Below are positions 1 through 9,391 of a DNA stretch of 64,000 nt, one piece after another; position 1 is the stretch's first letter, and each line of letters starts with the position of its first letter. The notes under the pieces are model-generated. The model was not told the DNA's origin. It searched no databases and saw only the letters and a program-made list of their open reading frames with translations. The stretch comes from Sphingobium sp. WTD-1 (GTDB lineage: Bacteria; Pseudomonadota; Alphaproteobacteria; Sphingomonadales; Sphingomonadaceae), in assembly GCF_030128825.1 (NCBI RefSeq), contig NZ_CP119127.1:1426001-1490000 (forward strand), written 5' to 3'. The translations under genes and the position numbers were made by a program.

Positions 1-777
1 GCGAAAGTGACGATCTATGCCAGGGAGCAATTCCCCGACGTGCGATCGGCGCGGGCGACCGGCACCTGGTCGCCCGATTCACGGATCGCGATGGAGGGCG
101 GCGTGGATGCCGGCTTTGGCGATCGCTGGGAGGCGATGGCGCGGCGATCCTTCGCTTTCTATCAGGGGCTGCTCGGCCTGCCGGGCGATCCGGTGGAATG
201 GACCGACCGTTACATGCTGTCGGACGGTCTGGCCGTGGCGCCCGCCGTCCAGAGGGTGACGCCGGAGCGGCCCGATCGCTTCATCCGGCTGGAGGAGCGG
301 CTGCATGACATCATGCCGCGATCGGTCGAGCTGGAGCCGGGCACCCATCCCTTCCGCACCGAGCGGGCCCGGCGCAGCAGTTCGCTGACCTTCAATGTCG
401 CCGATCTCGCCCATCAACTGACCACGGATTTCCTGATCGGCGGCGGCCGCATCGTGCCGATGGAATTGCACGAACCCCAGGACGTGATGCGGCTGAAGCA
501 GAAGACAGTCATCAACTGCACCGGCTATGGCGCGCGGGCTTTGTGGCGGGACGAGAGCATCGTGCCGGTGCGCGGCCAGATCGCCTGGCTGATCCCGCAG
601 GCGGGCGCCACCTATGGCGTCTATCATGACAAGCTGGCGATGCTGGCGCGGCGCGACGGCATCGTGGTGCAGGAGGTCGGGGACGACGACTGGTTCGGTT
701 ATGGCGACGCCAACGAGACGCCCGACCGCGAAGCTGCCGAGGCGTCGGTGCGCAAGCTGGCGGGCTTCTGGAAATAG
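1..777 (+). CDS. FAD-dependent oxidoreductase, D-amino-acid-oxidase family (5' end outside the window)
   Basis: The frame is open from the first base, so the gene is truncated by the window edge. The missing part should hold the N-terminal GxGxxG FAD-binding fold. What remains is about 258 residues of a DAO-type fold. The stretch NCTGYGARALW matches the conserved second FAD-contact segment of D-amino acid and glycine oxidases, and it is followed by VPVRGQIAWL, which corresponds to the usual 'pvRGQ' strand. The family oxidises amines or amino acids to imines with H2O2 release. The substrate cannot be read from this fragment. The stop codon lies 31 bp before the end of the convergent flavoprotein gene. 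Confidence 0.75.
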   Translation, partial: AKVTIYAREQFPDVRSARATGTWSPDSRIAMEGGVDAGFGDRWEAMARRSFAFYQGLLGLPGDPVEWTDRYMLSDGLAVAPAVQRVTPERPDRFIRLEERLHDIMPRSVELEPGTHPFRTERARRSSSLTFNVADLAHQLTTDFLIGGGRIVPMELHEPQDVMRLKQKTVINCTGYGARALWRDESIVPVRGQIAWLIPQAGATYGVYHDKLAMLARRDGIVVQEVGDDDWFGYGDANETPDREAAEASVRKLAGFWK

Positions 778-807
778 CGCGCCGCCGTCCAGCCCCGTCC
801 CCGCCTG

Positions 808-1701
808 TCAGGCGAAGGCCAGCGACTGGTGCGCGCCGACCCCGGCCTTGACGCCCGAGGCAGAGGCAAAGGTCGCATTATGCATGGGGGAGGTGGCGTC
901 GCCGGCGGCATAGACGCCGAGCACCGAGGTCAGGCCCCAGGCGTCGATGCTGATGAAGGGGCCGGTCGGGCCATCCTCCAGCGCGCAGCCGAGCTGGACC
1001 GCGACATCGCTGCTGAGCTGCGTTCTGGGAGCGGTGAAGACGGCGGCGATTTCTATCGTCCGGCCGTCGGCCAGTTGCACGGCGCTCAGCGCGGGCGCGT
1101 CGCCGATCAGCGCGACGACGGGCACCCGCTCGATCGCGACGCCGCGCGCTTCCAGCCGGGCGCGTTCGGCATCGTCCGGCTCATACTGGCCCTGGGTGAA
1201 ATAAGTGGATGGCCCCCAGTCGGGGATCAGCGCGGCCTGATGCGCGGACATCGGGTGGTTGGCGATGATGCCGAGCGGATGGTCGCGCACTTCATAGCCA
1301 TGGCAATAGGGACAGTGCAGCACGGTCTCGCCCCAGCGTTCGGCCATGCCGGGGATCGGCGGCAGCTCGTCGGTCACGCCGGTTGCCAATATCAGCCGCC
1401 GGGCCAGTCGGGTTTCGCCGCTGGCCAGGGTCAGGGCGAAGCCGTCGCTGGTCTTGGTGGCATGGCGCACTTCGCCGGCCAGCATCCGCGCGGTGGGATA
1501 GGCAAGCAACTGGCGTTCGGCATCGCGGATGATGGCGCGGGGCGTGCGGCCATCCTGCCCCAGGAAGCCATGGGCAGCGTCGGCAAAGCGGTTCCGCGGC
1601 AGGCCGGCATCAATCAGCAGCACATCCTGCCGCGCGCGGGCGAGCTGCATCGCCGCCGACTGGCCGGCAAAGCTGCCGCCGATCACGATCACGTCATGCA
1701 T
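808..1701 (-). CDS. Thioredoxin-reductase-like FAD/dithiol oxidoreductase
   Basis: This is a 297-residue flavoprotein. The N-terminus VIVIGGSFAG is the FAD-binding Rossmann motif, residues 130-133 form a CPYC redox pair within CPYCHGYE, and YAAGDA near 264-269 is the second FAD motif. The region where thioredoxin reductases carry their NADPH GxGxxA motif (about 143-156) is degenerate. CxxC followed by HGYE resembles GliT/HlmI-type dithiol oxidases more than classical TrxB (CATC-D), so an O2-dependent thiol oxidase is a possible alternative. I chose the ATG at 1701 because AGGAAG precedes it by a good distance; an upstream ATG at 1716 would overlap that site. It is divergent from an Rrf2 regulator that probably controls it. 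Confidence 0.75.
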   Translation of the reverse strand: MHDVIVIGGSFAGQSAAMQLARARQDVLLIDAGLPRNRFADAAHGFLGQDGRTPRAIIRDAERQLLAYPTARMLAGEVRHATKTSDGFALTLASGETRLARRLILATGVTDELPPIPGMAERWGETVLHCPYCHGYEVRDHPLGIIANHPMSAHQAALIPDWGPSTYFTQGQYEPDDAERARLEARGVAIERVPVVALIGDAPALSAVQLADGRTIEIAAVFTAPRTQLSSDVAVQLGCALEDGPTGPFISIDAWGLTSVLGVYAAGDATSPMHNATFASASGVKAGVGAHQSLAFA

Positions 1702-1736
1702 GGGTCTTCCTTTCAATGGCTGCGTCGAATCACGAT

Positions 1737-1788
1737 ACTTGATAAGTTACATAATCGCGCCTCGCGCATTTGCAACAAATGATGTTGC
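1737..1788. promoter_or_regulatory. Candidate operator region between flavoprotein and Rrf2 genes
   Basis: Two inverted repeats lie in the 119-bp divergent gap. One is ACTT-GAT-AAGT at 1737-1747 and the other is GCAAC-N7-GTTGC at 1772-1788. Rrf2 regulators bind short dyads and commonly repress their neighbours, so either could be the operator. The assignment rests on position and symmetry only. Confidence 0.4.
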
Positions 1789-1820
1789 GTGATAGGCGGG
1801 CGGGAAAGGAGACGCCTGCG

Positions 1821-2285
1821 ATGCAGCTGGATGCGCGCCTGTCGAGAATGCTGCATATCCTGATCCATATGGATCGACTGGACGGCCCGATGACGTCGGA
1901 GCTGGCGGCGCAGATGCTGCGTACCAATCCGGTGGTGGTGCGACGGACCATGGCGGGCCTGCGCGACGCAGGCTATGTTCGCTCGGAAAAGGGGCATGGC
2001 GGCGGCTGGACCCTGGCCCGTCCGCTCGACGCGATCCGCATCCTCGACATTTATCGCGCGGTGGGCGAGCCGCGGATCTTCTCGATCGGGCCGGCCGATC
2101 CCGATCCGCAATGCCTGGTCGAACAGGCGGTCAACGCCTCCATGGCGGCCGCGATGCAGGAGGCGGAGGCGATGCTGATCGCCCGGCTGGGGCAGGTGAC
2201 GCTGGCGCAGATCGCGGCGGATTTCGACCAGCGTTACGCTGCGCTGCTGGCGACCGGGGCGATCGAGCCGCTGACCGGCCATTGA
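1821..2285 (+). CDS. Rrf2-family transcriptional regulator
   Basis: The protein has 154 residues, the usual Rrf2 size. It has an N-terminal winged helix: MTSELAAQML is the first helix of the HTH, VVVRRTMAGLRDAGYV is the recognition segment, and the wing is EKGHGGGWTLARP. It has a single cysteine (Cys98, DPDPQCLVEQ) and not the three clustered cysteines of Fe-S Rrf2 proteins such as IscR and NsrR, so thiol oxidation is the likelier signal. The ATG at 1821 is preceded by GAAAGGAG at 1804-1811; an in-frame upstream extension to 1770 lacks such a site. It is divergent from the CxxC flavoprotein, a common redox-responsive pairing. Confidence 0.88.
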   Translation: MQLDARLSRMLHILIHMDRLDGPMTSELAAQMLRTNPVVVRRTMAGLRDAGYVRSEKGHGGGWTLARPLDAIRILDIYRAVGEPRIFSIGPADPDPQCLVEQAVNASMAAAMQEAEAMLIARLGQVTLAQIAADFDQRYAALLATGAIEPLTGH

Positions 2286-2331
2286 GCCAAGCGGCTTGCC
2301 AACCGCCTGTGGCGCGGCCATCAGGCGGGGC

Positions 2332-5300
2332 ATGCAATGGCAATTCTGGATCGACCGCGGCGGCACCTTTACCGATGTGGTGGCACGCGACCCGCAAGGG
2401 GTTCTTCACACCGCCAAGCTGCTGTCGAGCGACCCCGAGCGCTATGCCGACGCGGCGGTCGAGGCGATCCGGCGGCTGACCGGCGCGGGCGACGGGCCGA
2501 TCCCGCCCTGCACGCTGCGGATCGGCACGACCATCGCCACCAATGCGCTGCTGGAGCGCAAGGGCGAGCCGGTGCTGCTGGCGATCACGAAGGGATTCCG
2601 CGACGCCATCCGCATCGGCTATCAGGACCGGCCGGACCTGTTCGCGCGGCGGATCGACCTGCCACCGCCGCTCCATACCGATGTCGTGGAGATGGGCGAG
2701 CGGCTGATGCAGGATGGCACCATCCTGACGCCGCTGGACGAGGCGGCGGCGCAGGCGGCGTTGCAGCGCGGCTATGATGCCGGGCTGCGCGCGGTCGCGA
2801 TCGTGCTGATGCACGGCTATCGCTATCCCGCCCATGAGCAGGCGCTGGCGCGGATCGCCCGGCAGATCGGCTTTACCCAGATATCGGTCAGCCATGAGGT
2901 TGCGCCGCTCATAAAGCTGGTCGGGCGGGGCGATACGGTGCTGGCCGACGCCTATCTCTCGCCGGTGCTGCGCGCCTATGTCGACGGGCTGGGCGATGCG
3001 CTGGGCGAGGACGCCGACATGCTGTTCATGCAGTCCAATGGCGGGCTGACGCGGGGCGACCTGTTCCGCGGCAAGGATGCGGTATTGTCCGGCCCGGCCG
3101 GCGGCATCGTCGGCCTGGCCCGCACCGCCGAGCAGGCGGGGTTCGGCGAGGTGATCGGTTTCGACATGGGCGGCACGTCGACCGACGTGTCCCATTATGC
3201 CGGCAGCTATGAACGCGACAATGAGGCGCGGGTGGCGGGCGTGCGGCTGCGTGCGCCGATGATGCGCATCCACACCATCGCGGCGGGCGGCGGCTCCATC
3301 TGTTCGGTAGTCGACGGGCGTTTTCGCGTCGGGCCTGAATCGGCCGGCGCGGTGCCGGGGCCGGCCTGCTACCGGCGCGGCGGGCCACTGACCATCACCG
3401 ACTGCAATGTCATGCTGGGCAAGGTGCAGCCTGATTTCTTCCCCAGCCTGTTCGGCCCCAATGGCAACCAGCCGCTGGACCGGGACGCGGTCGAGGCGCG
3501 CTTTGCCGACATTTGTGCGCAGGTGGAGGCGCAGACCGGCCGGGTGATGACCGCGCAGGAAGCGGCGCAGGGTTTCATCGCCGTCGCCGTCGCCAGCATG
3601 GCCAATGCGATCAAGCGCATCTCGGTCGCGCGCGGTCATGATGTCGCGCGCTATACGCTGGCGAGCTTTGGCGGGGCGGGCGGGCAGCATGCCTGTCTGG
3701 TCGCCGACGCATTGGGCATGGACCGGGTGATGATCCATCCGCTGGGCGGCGTCCTGTCTGCCTATGGCATGGGCCTGGCCGACCGGCGCGCGGTGCGCGA
3801 GCGGACGCTGGCACTGCCGCTGGACGATGCGGGCGCCGACGCGCTGGTGGCCGCGATCGCAGACTTGGCGGAGCAGGCGCGCGCCGACCTGCCCGAGGCA
3901 GAGCGGAGCGAGACGGTTCTGCGGCTGCGCTATGATGGCACCGACAGCCTGTTCGACGTGATGCTGGGCGATCGGGCGGCGATGCTGGCCGATTTCGAGG
4001 CACAATATCAGGCGCGCTTCGGCTATGGCGGCACCGGCACCATATTGGTCGACATGGTGCGGGTCGAGGCGATCGCGCCGACCGCCGAGGATATGGGCAA
4101 GGTGGCGACCATCGCGACCCAGAAGGCCGCGCCGCTGGCGCAGGTGATGCTGGCGGGCGCGCAGGCACCGGTGTTCGACCGGGCGGGGCTGACGCTGGAC
4201 AGCATCGTCGATGGCCCGGCGCTGATCAGCGATCCGGTGTCGACCACGGTGGTCGAGCCGGGCTGGCGCGCGCGGCTCGATGCGATCGGCAATCTGGTGC
4301 TGACCCGTCATGCGCCGCGCCCGGCGCCCGCCGCCGATGACGGCACCGCCGTCGATCCGGTCCGGCTGGAGGTGATGGGCGGCCTGTTCATGGCGATCGC
4401 CGAGGAAATGGGGGCCGCGCTCCAGCACAGCGCCTCCTCCGTCAATATTCGCGAGCGGCTGGATTTCTCCTGCGCCCTGTTCGATGCGATCGGCAATCTG
4501 GTGGCCAATGCGCCGCATATGCCGGTTCACCTCGGCAGCATGGGGGAAAGCATCCGCGCGGTCATGCGCCGGCGCGGGATCGGCGCCGATGGCCGGGCGA
4601 TCGACGGGCGCGGCATGCTGCCGGGTGACGTCTATGCGCTCAATGCGCCCTATGATGGCGGCACCCACCTGCCCGACGTGACGGTGGTGATGCCGGTGTT
4701 CGTCGACGGGGCGGCGCACGCGCCCGCCTTCTATGTCGCGGCGCGCGGCCATCATGCCGATATTGGCGGCATCTCGCCTGGCTCCATGCCGCCCGACAGC
4801 CGCAGCATCGAGGAAGAGGGCATCGTCCTCGATAATGTGCTGGTGGTGGATCAGGGGCGCTTCCTGGAGGGCGATCTGCGGACGCTGCTGGGCGCCGGCC
4901 GCTGGCCCTCGCGCAATATCGACCAGAATATCGCCGACCTGTCCGCCCAGATCGCCGCCTGCGCCAAGGGCGCGGCCGAACTGCAGCGGATCAGTGGCGA
5001 TTATGGCGCCGATGTCGTGGCCGCCTATATGGGCCATGTGCAGGATCAGGCCGAGGCAGCGGTGCGCCGGCTGATCGATCGCCTGTCCGACGGGCACTAT
5101 CGCTATGCGATGGACAATGGCGCACAGGTGGTCGTCAGCGTGACGATCGACCGCGCGGCGCGCGGCGCGACGGTGGATTTCACCGGCACGTCGGACCAGC
5201 TGCCGGGCAATTTCAACGCGCCTTTGTCGGTCGCGCGGGCGGCCTTGCTCTATGTCGTGCGGACGCTGGTGGATGAAGCGGTGCCGATGAATGACGGCTG

Positions 5301-5913
5301 CCTCAAGCCCATGACTCTGGTGGTGCCGGAGGGATCGCTGCTGCGGCCGCTTTATCCAGCGGCGGTGGTCGCCGGCAATGTCGAGACCAGCCAGGTCGTC
5401 ACCGACGCTTTGTTTGGCGCGCTGGGCGTGATGGCGGGCGCGCAGGGGACGATGAACAATTTCACCTTCGGCAATGCGCGCCACCAATATTATGAGACGA
5501 TCTCCGGCGGATCGGGCGCCGGGCCGGATTTCGATGGCGCCGATGTGGTGCAGACCCACATGACCAACAGCCGCCTGACTGACCCCGAAATATTGGAAAG
5601 CCGCTTCCCCGTGTTGCTGGAGGAATTTTCGATTCGGGCCGGATCGGGCGGCGCGGGCGCGCATCATGGCGGCAATGGCGGGCTGCGCCGTATTCGCTTC
5701 CTGGAGGATATGACCGCCGGCATCCTGGCCAACCGGCGCAGCGTGCCGCCGTTCGGGCTGGAGGGTGGCGCACCCGGCGGCCTGGGGCGCAACTGGGTCG
5801 AGCGTGGCGATGGCCGGGTCGAGACGCTGGGCGCGACCGGATCGGCGCAGATGGCGCCGGGCGACGTCTTCGTGATCGAGACGCCGGGCGGTGGCGGATT
5901 CGGCAAGGGCTGA
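2332..5913 (+). CDS. 5-oxoprolinase-type fused hydantoinase A/B protein
   Basis: This 1193-residue protein fuses two subunits. Residues 1 to about 660 are HyuA-like: [12 protein letters not shown] is the first phosphate loop of the actin-like ATPase and [12 protein letters not shown] is the second. From about residue 670 ([12 protein letters not shown]) it is HyuB-like, with [11 protein letters not shown] and RGHHADIGG. The fused architecture and length fit ATP-dependent 5-oxoprolinase, which opens 5-oxo-L-proline to glutamate in glutathione turnover. Related enzymes act on hydantoins or N-methylhydantoin, and acetone carboxylases share the folds. I start at the ATG at 2332, immediately before WQFWIDRGG. 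The gene probably stands alone; the next gene is convergent. Confidence 0.88.
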   Translation: MQWQFWIDRGGTFTDVVARDPQGVLHTAKLLSSDPERYADAAVEAIRRLTGAGDGPIPPCTLRIGTTIATNALLERKGEPVLLAITKGFRDAIRIGYQDRPDLFARRIDLPPPLHTDVVEMGERLMQDGTILTPLDEAAAQAALQRGYDAGLRAVAIVLMHGYRYPAHEQALARIARQIGFTQISVSHEVAPLIKLVGRGDTVLADAYLSPVLRAYVDGLGDALGEDADMLFMQSNGGLTRGDLFRGKDAVLSGPAGGIVGLARTAEQAGFGEVIGFDMGGTSTDVSHYAGSYERDNEARVAGVRLRAPMMRIHTIAAGGGSICSVVDGRFRVGPESAGAVPGPACYRRGGPLTITDCNVMLGKVQPDFFPSLFGPNGNQPLDRDAVEARFADICAQVEAQTGRVMTAQEAAQGFIAVAVASMANAIKRISVARGHDVARYTLASFGGAGGQHACLVADALGMDRVMIHPLGGVLSAYGMGLADRRAVRERTLALPLDDAGADALVAAIADLAEQARADLPEAERSETVLRLRYDGTDSLFDVMLGDRAAMLADFEAQYQARFGYGGTGTILVDMVRVEAIAPTAEDMGKVATIATQKAAPLAQVMLAGAQAPVFDRAGLTLDSIVDGPALISDPVSTTVVEPGWRARLDAIGNLVLTRHAPRPAPAADDGTAVDPVRLEVMGGLFMAIAEEMGAALQHSASSVNIRERLDFSCALFDAIGNLVANAPHMPVHLGSMGESIRAVMRRRGIGADGRAIDGRGMLPGDVYALNAPYDGGTHLPDVTVVMPVFVDGAAHAPAFYVAARGHHADIGGISPGSMPPDSRSIEEEGIVLDNVLVVDQGRFLEGDLRTLLGAGRWPSRNIDQNIADLSAQIAACAKGAAELQRISGDYGADVVAAYMGHVQDQAEAAVRRLIDRLSDGHYRYAMDNGAQVVVSVTIDRAARGATVDFTGTSDQLPGNFNAPLSVARAALLYVVRTLVDEAVPMNDGCLKPMTLVVPEGSLLRPLYPAAVVAGNVETSQVVTDALFGALGVMAGAQGTMNNFTFGNARHQYYETISGGSGAGPDFDGADVVQTHMTNSRLTDPEILESRFPVLLEEFSIRAGSGGAGAHHGGNGGLRRIRFLEDMTAGILANRRSVPPFGLEGGAPGGLGRNWVERGDGRVETLGATGSAQMAPGDVFVIETPGGGGFGKG

Positions 5914-5962
5914 TCCGCCGCCGTCCGCATTTAATGAACGGAGGCCGGGAAGGCGGGATGCT

Positions 5963-6721
5963 CTAGTCCCGCCAGCTCCTGTCGGTGCAGTCGATCAGGC
6001 GGACCATCGCCTGGAAATCGGGCACGCCGACGCCGACCGGCAATTGCACGCCGGCGAGATCGCGCTGATGCACGGCGATGACATCGGCCGGGATCTCCAC
6101 CGGCGTGCCAGCGGCGCAGGCGGCGACCTGAATCTCGCAGGCGCGCTGGAGCATCCATTGCATCAGAAAGGCTTCGGGCAGGCTCTTGGCCATCACCAGC
6201 GTGCCATGGTTGCGCAACATCATGATTCGCCGCTCGCCCAGGTTGGCGATCAGCCTTTCCCCTTCCTCCGGCCGGATCGTGACGCCTTCAAATTCATGAT
6301 AGGCGATCCGCCCGGCAAAGGCGGCGGCATAGAAATTGATCGGCCGCAGCCCTTCCTGCGTGGCGCTGACGGCCATGCCCGCCGTCGTATGGGTGTGGAT
6401 GATGCAATGGGCGTCGGCCAGGTGGCGGTGGAACACGCTATGCTGGGTGAAGCCGGCGCGATTGACCGGATAGGGGCTGCCGTCCAGCACATGGCCGTCA
6501 ATGTCGATCTTGACCAGGTTGGATGCCGTCACCTCGCTGTAGAGCAGGCCGAACGGGTTGATGAGGAAGGCGTCTTCCTCATCGGGCACGCGCAGGGTGA
6601 TGTGATTGTAGATCAGTTCCGACCAGCCGAAATGGTCGAAGATGCGGTAGCAGGCGGCGAGCTGCTGGCGCGCCTCCCATTCGGCAGGCGACATGTCGGG
6701 CTGTCTGGCGGCACTTGCCAT
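5963..6721 (-). CDS. Class II aldolase/adducin family protein
   Basis: A 252-residue cytoplasmic protein of the class II (zinc) aldolase fold. The metal site is visible as HTHT in CIIHTHTTAGMAV, with a third histidine in RNHGTLVM. The family includes fuculose- and ribulose-phosphate aldolases and decarboxylases of similar folds. This longer form with an N-terminal extension (DMSPAEWEARQQLAACYRI) is common in proteobacterial degradation gene sets and usually lacks a defined substrate. Start: AGGAGG abuts the ATG at 6727 with no spacing but sits about 6 nt before the ATG at 6721, so 6721 is preferred. It converges on the oxoprolinase gene. Confidence 0.85.
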   Translation of the reverse strand: MASAARQPDMSPAEWEARQQLAACYRIFDHFGWSELIYNHITLRVPDEEDAFLINPFGLLYSEVTASNLVKIDIDGHVLDGSPYPVNRAGFTQHSVFHRHLADAHCIIHTHTTAGMAVSATQEGLRPINFYAAAFAGRIAYHEFEGVTIRPEEGERLIANLGERRIMMLRNHGTLVMAKSLPEAFLMQWMLQRACEIQVAACAAGTPVEIPADVIAVHQRDLAGVQLPVGVGVPDFQAMVRLIDCTDRSWRD

Positions 6722-6954
6722 GGCCATCCTCCTTTATATTATGGGCGCCACTATCCTCCGCTCGACGCATTCTGTCGAGGGAAAGGGCGTGAAAGCCCTG
6801 CAGGGGTTGAATTTGCCCGACTCTGCTGGTAGGGCGCGCCCCACATGCCTCAGGGTGACCTGTGGCGACTCACGGATTTTTATATTCGGTCGGCCCGTCG
6901 GGAGGGTTTCATTCCTGGCGATCCGCCCGTTTTCGATTGGAGATTGACGGACTT

Positions 6955-7161
6955 ATGCAGATCATCGTTCGCGACAACAATGTCGACCAGGCCCTCCGCG
7001 CGCTCAAGAAGAAGCTGCAGCGTGAAGGCGTGTATCGCGAAATGAAGCTGCGTCGTCACTACGAGAAGCCCTCGGAAAAGCGTGCGCGCGAAAAGGCGGC
7101 TGCTGTCCGCCGCGCCCGCAAGCTGGAGCGCAAGCGCGCCGAGCGCGACGGCGTCCGTTAA
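6955..7161 (+). CDS. rpsU: 30S ribosomal protein S21
   Basis: A 68-residue, strongly basic protein with the S21 signature: the N-terminus [20 protein letters not shown], then [16 protein letters not shown] and a Lys/Arg-rich tail. It binds the platform of the small subunit near the anti-Shine-Dalgarno sequence and helps translation initiation. The length and start match alphaproteobacterial S21. It is monocistronic here, followed by a hairpin at 7174-7202. Confidence 0.97.
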   Translation: MQIIVRDNNVDQALRALKKKLQREGVYREMKLRRHYEKPSEKRAREKAAAVRRARKLERKRAERDGVR

Positions 7162-7173
7162 GGACTGCCGATA

Positions 7174-7202
7174 TCAGGACGGCCGGTTCGCGGTCGTCCT
7201 GA
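7174..7202 (+). terminator. Probable rpsU terminator
   Basis: An 8-bp perfect outer stem (TCAGGACG paired with CGTCCTGA) encloses a GC-rich inner loop and is followed by CTCTTTG. It begins 12 bp after the rpsU stop. The U-tract is short, so termination may be partial. Confidence 0.55.
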
Positions 7203-7244
7203 CTCTTTGCTGATTTCCCGTTCTTCACTGCGAGGCGTTCGCCC

Positions 7245-7826
7245 ATGTCCACGACGGCTGTCCCCCTTCGTCCTATCGCCAAGGGGTCGCTGACGCGACT
7301 CTGGATCGGCGTCGCCGCGATCGCGCTGGCGGCCGGTGGCCTGGCCTGGGCAGGGCAGCAGGGCGTGGCGGCTTCGCCGGCCGCCTTCCTGACGCAGAAC
7401 GCCCATGCCAAGGGCGTGGTCACGACCGAGTCGGGCCTGCAGTACCAGGTGCTGGAGGAAGGCAGCGGGCCGAGCCCGACGACCGCCGACGTTGCGCTGG
7501 TGGGCTATAAGGGCACGCTGCTCGACGGCACCGTGTTCGACGAGAATCCGCAGACGCCGATGCCGGTCGATGGCGTGGTGCCGGGCTTCTCCGAAGGCCT
7601 GCAGAAGATGAAGAAGGGCGGCAAATATCGCCTGTGGATCCCGCCGCAGCTTGGCTATGGCGAACAGGCCGCCGGCCCGATCCCGGCCAATTCGGTGCTG
7701 GTGTTCGATGTCCAGCTGCACGACTTCAAGTCGCGCGCGGAAATTATGCAGATGCAGCAGCGGATGCAGCAGATGCAGGGTGGCATGCCGCAGGGCGCCG
7801 TTCCGCAGGGCGCGCCCGGCAACTGA
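7245..7826 (+). CDS. FKBP-type peptidyl-prolyl cis-trans isomerase
   Basis: A 193-residue protein. It begins with a short basic segment and a hydrophobic helix (about 17-36, LWIGVAAIALAAGGLAWAG), which serves as a signal or membrane anchor, so it probably acts in the periplasm. The FKBP domain spans about 60-165: ESGLQYQVLEEG, VALVGYKGTLLDGTVFD, VPGFSEGLQKMKKGGKY, WIPPQLGYG and IPANSVLVFDVQL are the canonical strands, including the active-site Tyr/Phe/Asp/Trp positions. The C-terminal tail is rich in Gln, Met and Pro and probably disordered. It catalyses prolyl isomerisation during protein folding. Confidence 0.92.
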   Translation: MSTTAVPLRPIAKGSLTRLWIGVAAIALAAGGLAWAGQQGVAASPAAFLTQNAHAKGVVTTESGLQYQVLEEGSGPSPTTADVALVGYKGTLLDGTVFDENPQTPMPVDGVVPGFSEGLQKMKKGGKYRLWIPPQLGYGEQAAGPIPANSVLVFDVQLHDFKSRAEIMQMQQRMQQMQGGMPQGAVPQGAPGN

Positions 7827-7848
7827 TCCGATCGATCCGAGAGTAGAG

Positions 7849-7877
7849 AAGGGCCTGGTTTCCAGGCCCTTTTTCTT
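7849..7877 (+). terminator. Rho-independent terminator of the FKBP gene
   Basis: A perfect 10-bp stem, AAGGGCCTGG-TTT-CCAGGCCCTT, is followed by TTTTCTTT. It lies 22 bp after the stop codon and just before the end of the convergent gene at 7884. Confidence 0.9.
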
Positions 7878-7883
7878 TGGGGG

Positions 7884-8210
7884 TTAGAGGCTTGCCTGAT
7901 CGCCGGGCGCCGATGGCGGAAAGGCGAGGCCCTCGGCATTGCCAACCTTCTCCTCGCCGGTGAACAGGCGGTCGAGTCGTGCCTTCACGTCGCGCCGATA
8001 CTCGACGCAGGACACCGAACGCGGCGCGCCGATGTCGATATCGTCGGCGATCGCCGACTTGATACGTTCCAGCGCGTCATTGTCGAGGATGCCGGCCCGA
8101 TGCAGTTCCCGGCAGAGCTGGACCATTCCGGCGGCGGTCGCCTGGGCCCGCATGCCGACATTGGTCAGTTCGAAATGCAGCTTCTTCTGCTGCTCCATAG
8201 CCACGGTCAT
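7884..8210 (-). CDS. Hypothetical protein, 108 residues
   Basis: I do not recognise the family. It is a soluble, mostly helical, acidic-to-neutral protein beginning MTVAMEQQKKLHFELTNVGM, with one cysteine in SVSCVEYRRDVKARLDRLF. GGAGAG lies about 6 nt before the ATG at 8210, which supports the start. No signal peptide or membrane helix is apparent. It follows the AI-2E-type permease gene on the same strand after 66 bp and could be transcribed with it. Codon use resembles that of its neighbours, so it is probably a real gene. Confidence 0.65.
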   Translation of the reverse strand: MTVAMEQQKKLHFELTNVGMRAQATAAGMVQLCRELHRAGILDNDALERIKSAIADDIDIGAPRSVSCVEYRRDVKARLDRLFTGEEKVGNAEGLAFPPSAPGDQASL

Positions 8211-8276
8211 GCCATTCTCTCCTTTCGCTTTAGGATAGAAGCGCAGGAGCGATCGTTACGTTCCGGGAAGCATTCG

Positions 8277-9377
8277 TCAATCGCCGTTTTTATCGTCGCT
8301 TTTCAGGATGGTCTGCCCTGCCAGAGCCTTGGACCGTTCCTCCAGATAGACCTTGATCATCGCGACGATCGGATCGGCCAGGAACAGGCCCATGATGCCG
8401 AACAGCGCACCCAGCAGGATCTGCGCCGCGAGCACCAGCGCGGGCGCCAGATCGGTCGCGCGCTTCGCCACCATCGGCACGATCAGATAGCCGTCGATGA
8501 TCTGCACCGCCATGTAGACGCCAAAGGCATAGAGGCCGGTATGGGTGCCGCCGGAAAAGCCGACGAGGATGATCAGCACGCCCGAGATGATCGCGCCGAT
8601 ATTGGGCAGGAAGGCGAGCAGGCCGGTGAGGATGCCGAGCAGACCCGCCATCGGCACGCCGCCCGCCCACAGCAGCAGCCATACGCCCACGCCCTCCACC
8701 GCCATGCCGATCAGCCGGCCGAACATCAGACGGCGCAGGGTGAAGGCCATCTTGTCGGCGACGGTGTAGAAATGGGCGCGCTTGTCCATCGGCAGCATCC
8801 AGGCGACGCCGCGCTCGTACAGCTTGGGTTCGACCGCGATGAAGATGGCCAGCACCAGCATCATGACGCCGCTGGTGATCGCGCCGACGGCCGTGCCGAC
8901 GGCGGCGGTGACCCGGCCCATGGAACTCATCGCCTGCTGGGCCAGGCTTTTCAAATCTTCGGGGGTGGTGGTGATGCCCAGTTGCTGCATCCAGCCGCCG
9001 GCACGTTCCACCTGCGCCTCGACGATGGTGCGCATCGATTGCGCCTGCTCCGCCAGGCTGGAGCCGGTGAGGTAGAAGGTATAGGCGAGGAAGGCGACGA
9101 CTGCGAGCAGGACGATCGTCAGGCGCCAGCCCCGGCCGATCGGCAGCACGCGGCCGAGCAGGCGGGTGCCGCCATCCATCATGGTGGTGAAGACCAGTGC
9201 GCCCAGGATCAGCATGATCGGCTGGGCCAGCAGCACGATCAGGGCGATGCCGATCGCCATCGCGAACCAGACGCCCGCACGCTTGATCTCATGCTGGACC
9301 AGCGGGCTGCGCAATTCGCTGGGGCCGGGTTGCTCGATATGCTGCTGCTGCGCGTCGCTCAAACCCGGAACCCCCAA
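8277..9377 (-). CDS. AI-2E family transporter (PerM-like permease)
   Basis: A 366-residue polytopic inner-membrane protein with hydrophobic segments near 38-75, 85-110, 170-195, 235-300 and 315-345, the AI-2E/PerM pattern. The C-terminal region has GLLAFLPNIGAIISGVLII (family signature PxxG) and GLFLADPIVAMIKVYLEE. Characterised members export autoinducer-2 or act in ion/proton antiport; the substrate here is unknown. No ATG fits: the frame can start with TTG at 9377 or at 9362, both near a GGGGG tract, so the first few residues are uncertain. It is 14 bp downstream of lepB on the same strand. Confidence 0.85.
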   Translation of the reverse strand: MGVPGLSDAQQQHIEQPGPSELRSPLVQHEIKRAGVWFAMAIGIALIVLLAQPIMLILGALVFTTMMDGGTRLLGRVLPIGRGWRLTIVLLAVVAFLAYTFYLTGSSLAEQAQSMRTIVEAQVERAGGWMQQLGITTTPEDLKSLAQQAMSSMGRVTAAVGTAVGAITSGVMMLVLAIFIAVEPKLYERGVAWMLPMDKRAHFYTVADKMAFTLRRLMFGRLIGMAVEGVGVWLLLWAGGVPMAGLLGILTGLLAFLPNIGAIISGVLIILVGFSGGTHTGLYAFGVYMAVQIIDGYLIVPMVAKRATDLAPALVLAAQILLGALFGIMGLFLADPIVAMIKVYLEERSKALAGQTILKSDDKNGD

Positions 9378-9391
9378 TCAATGGCTGTGGA

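Noticed and set aside
2131..5667. Open minus-strand frame of 1178 codons opposite the oxoprolinase gene
   Set aside because: Composition is Arg/His/Asp/Gln-rich with no domain. It mirrors a GC-rich gene on the other strand, where stop codons are rare in this frame.
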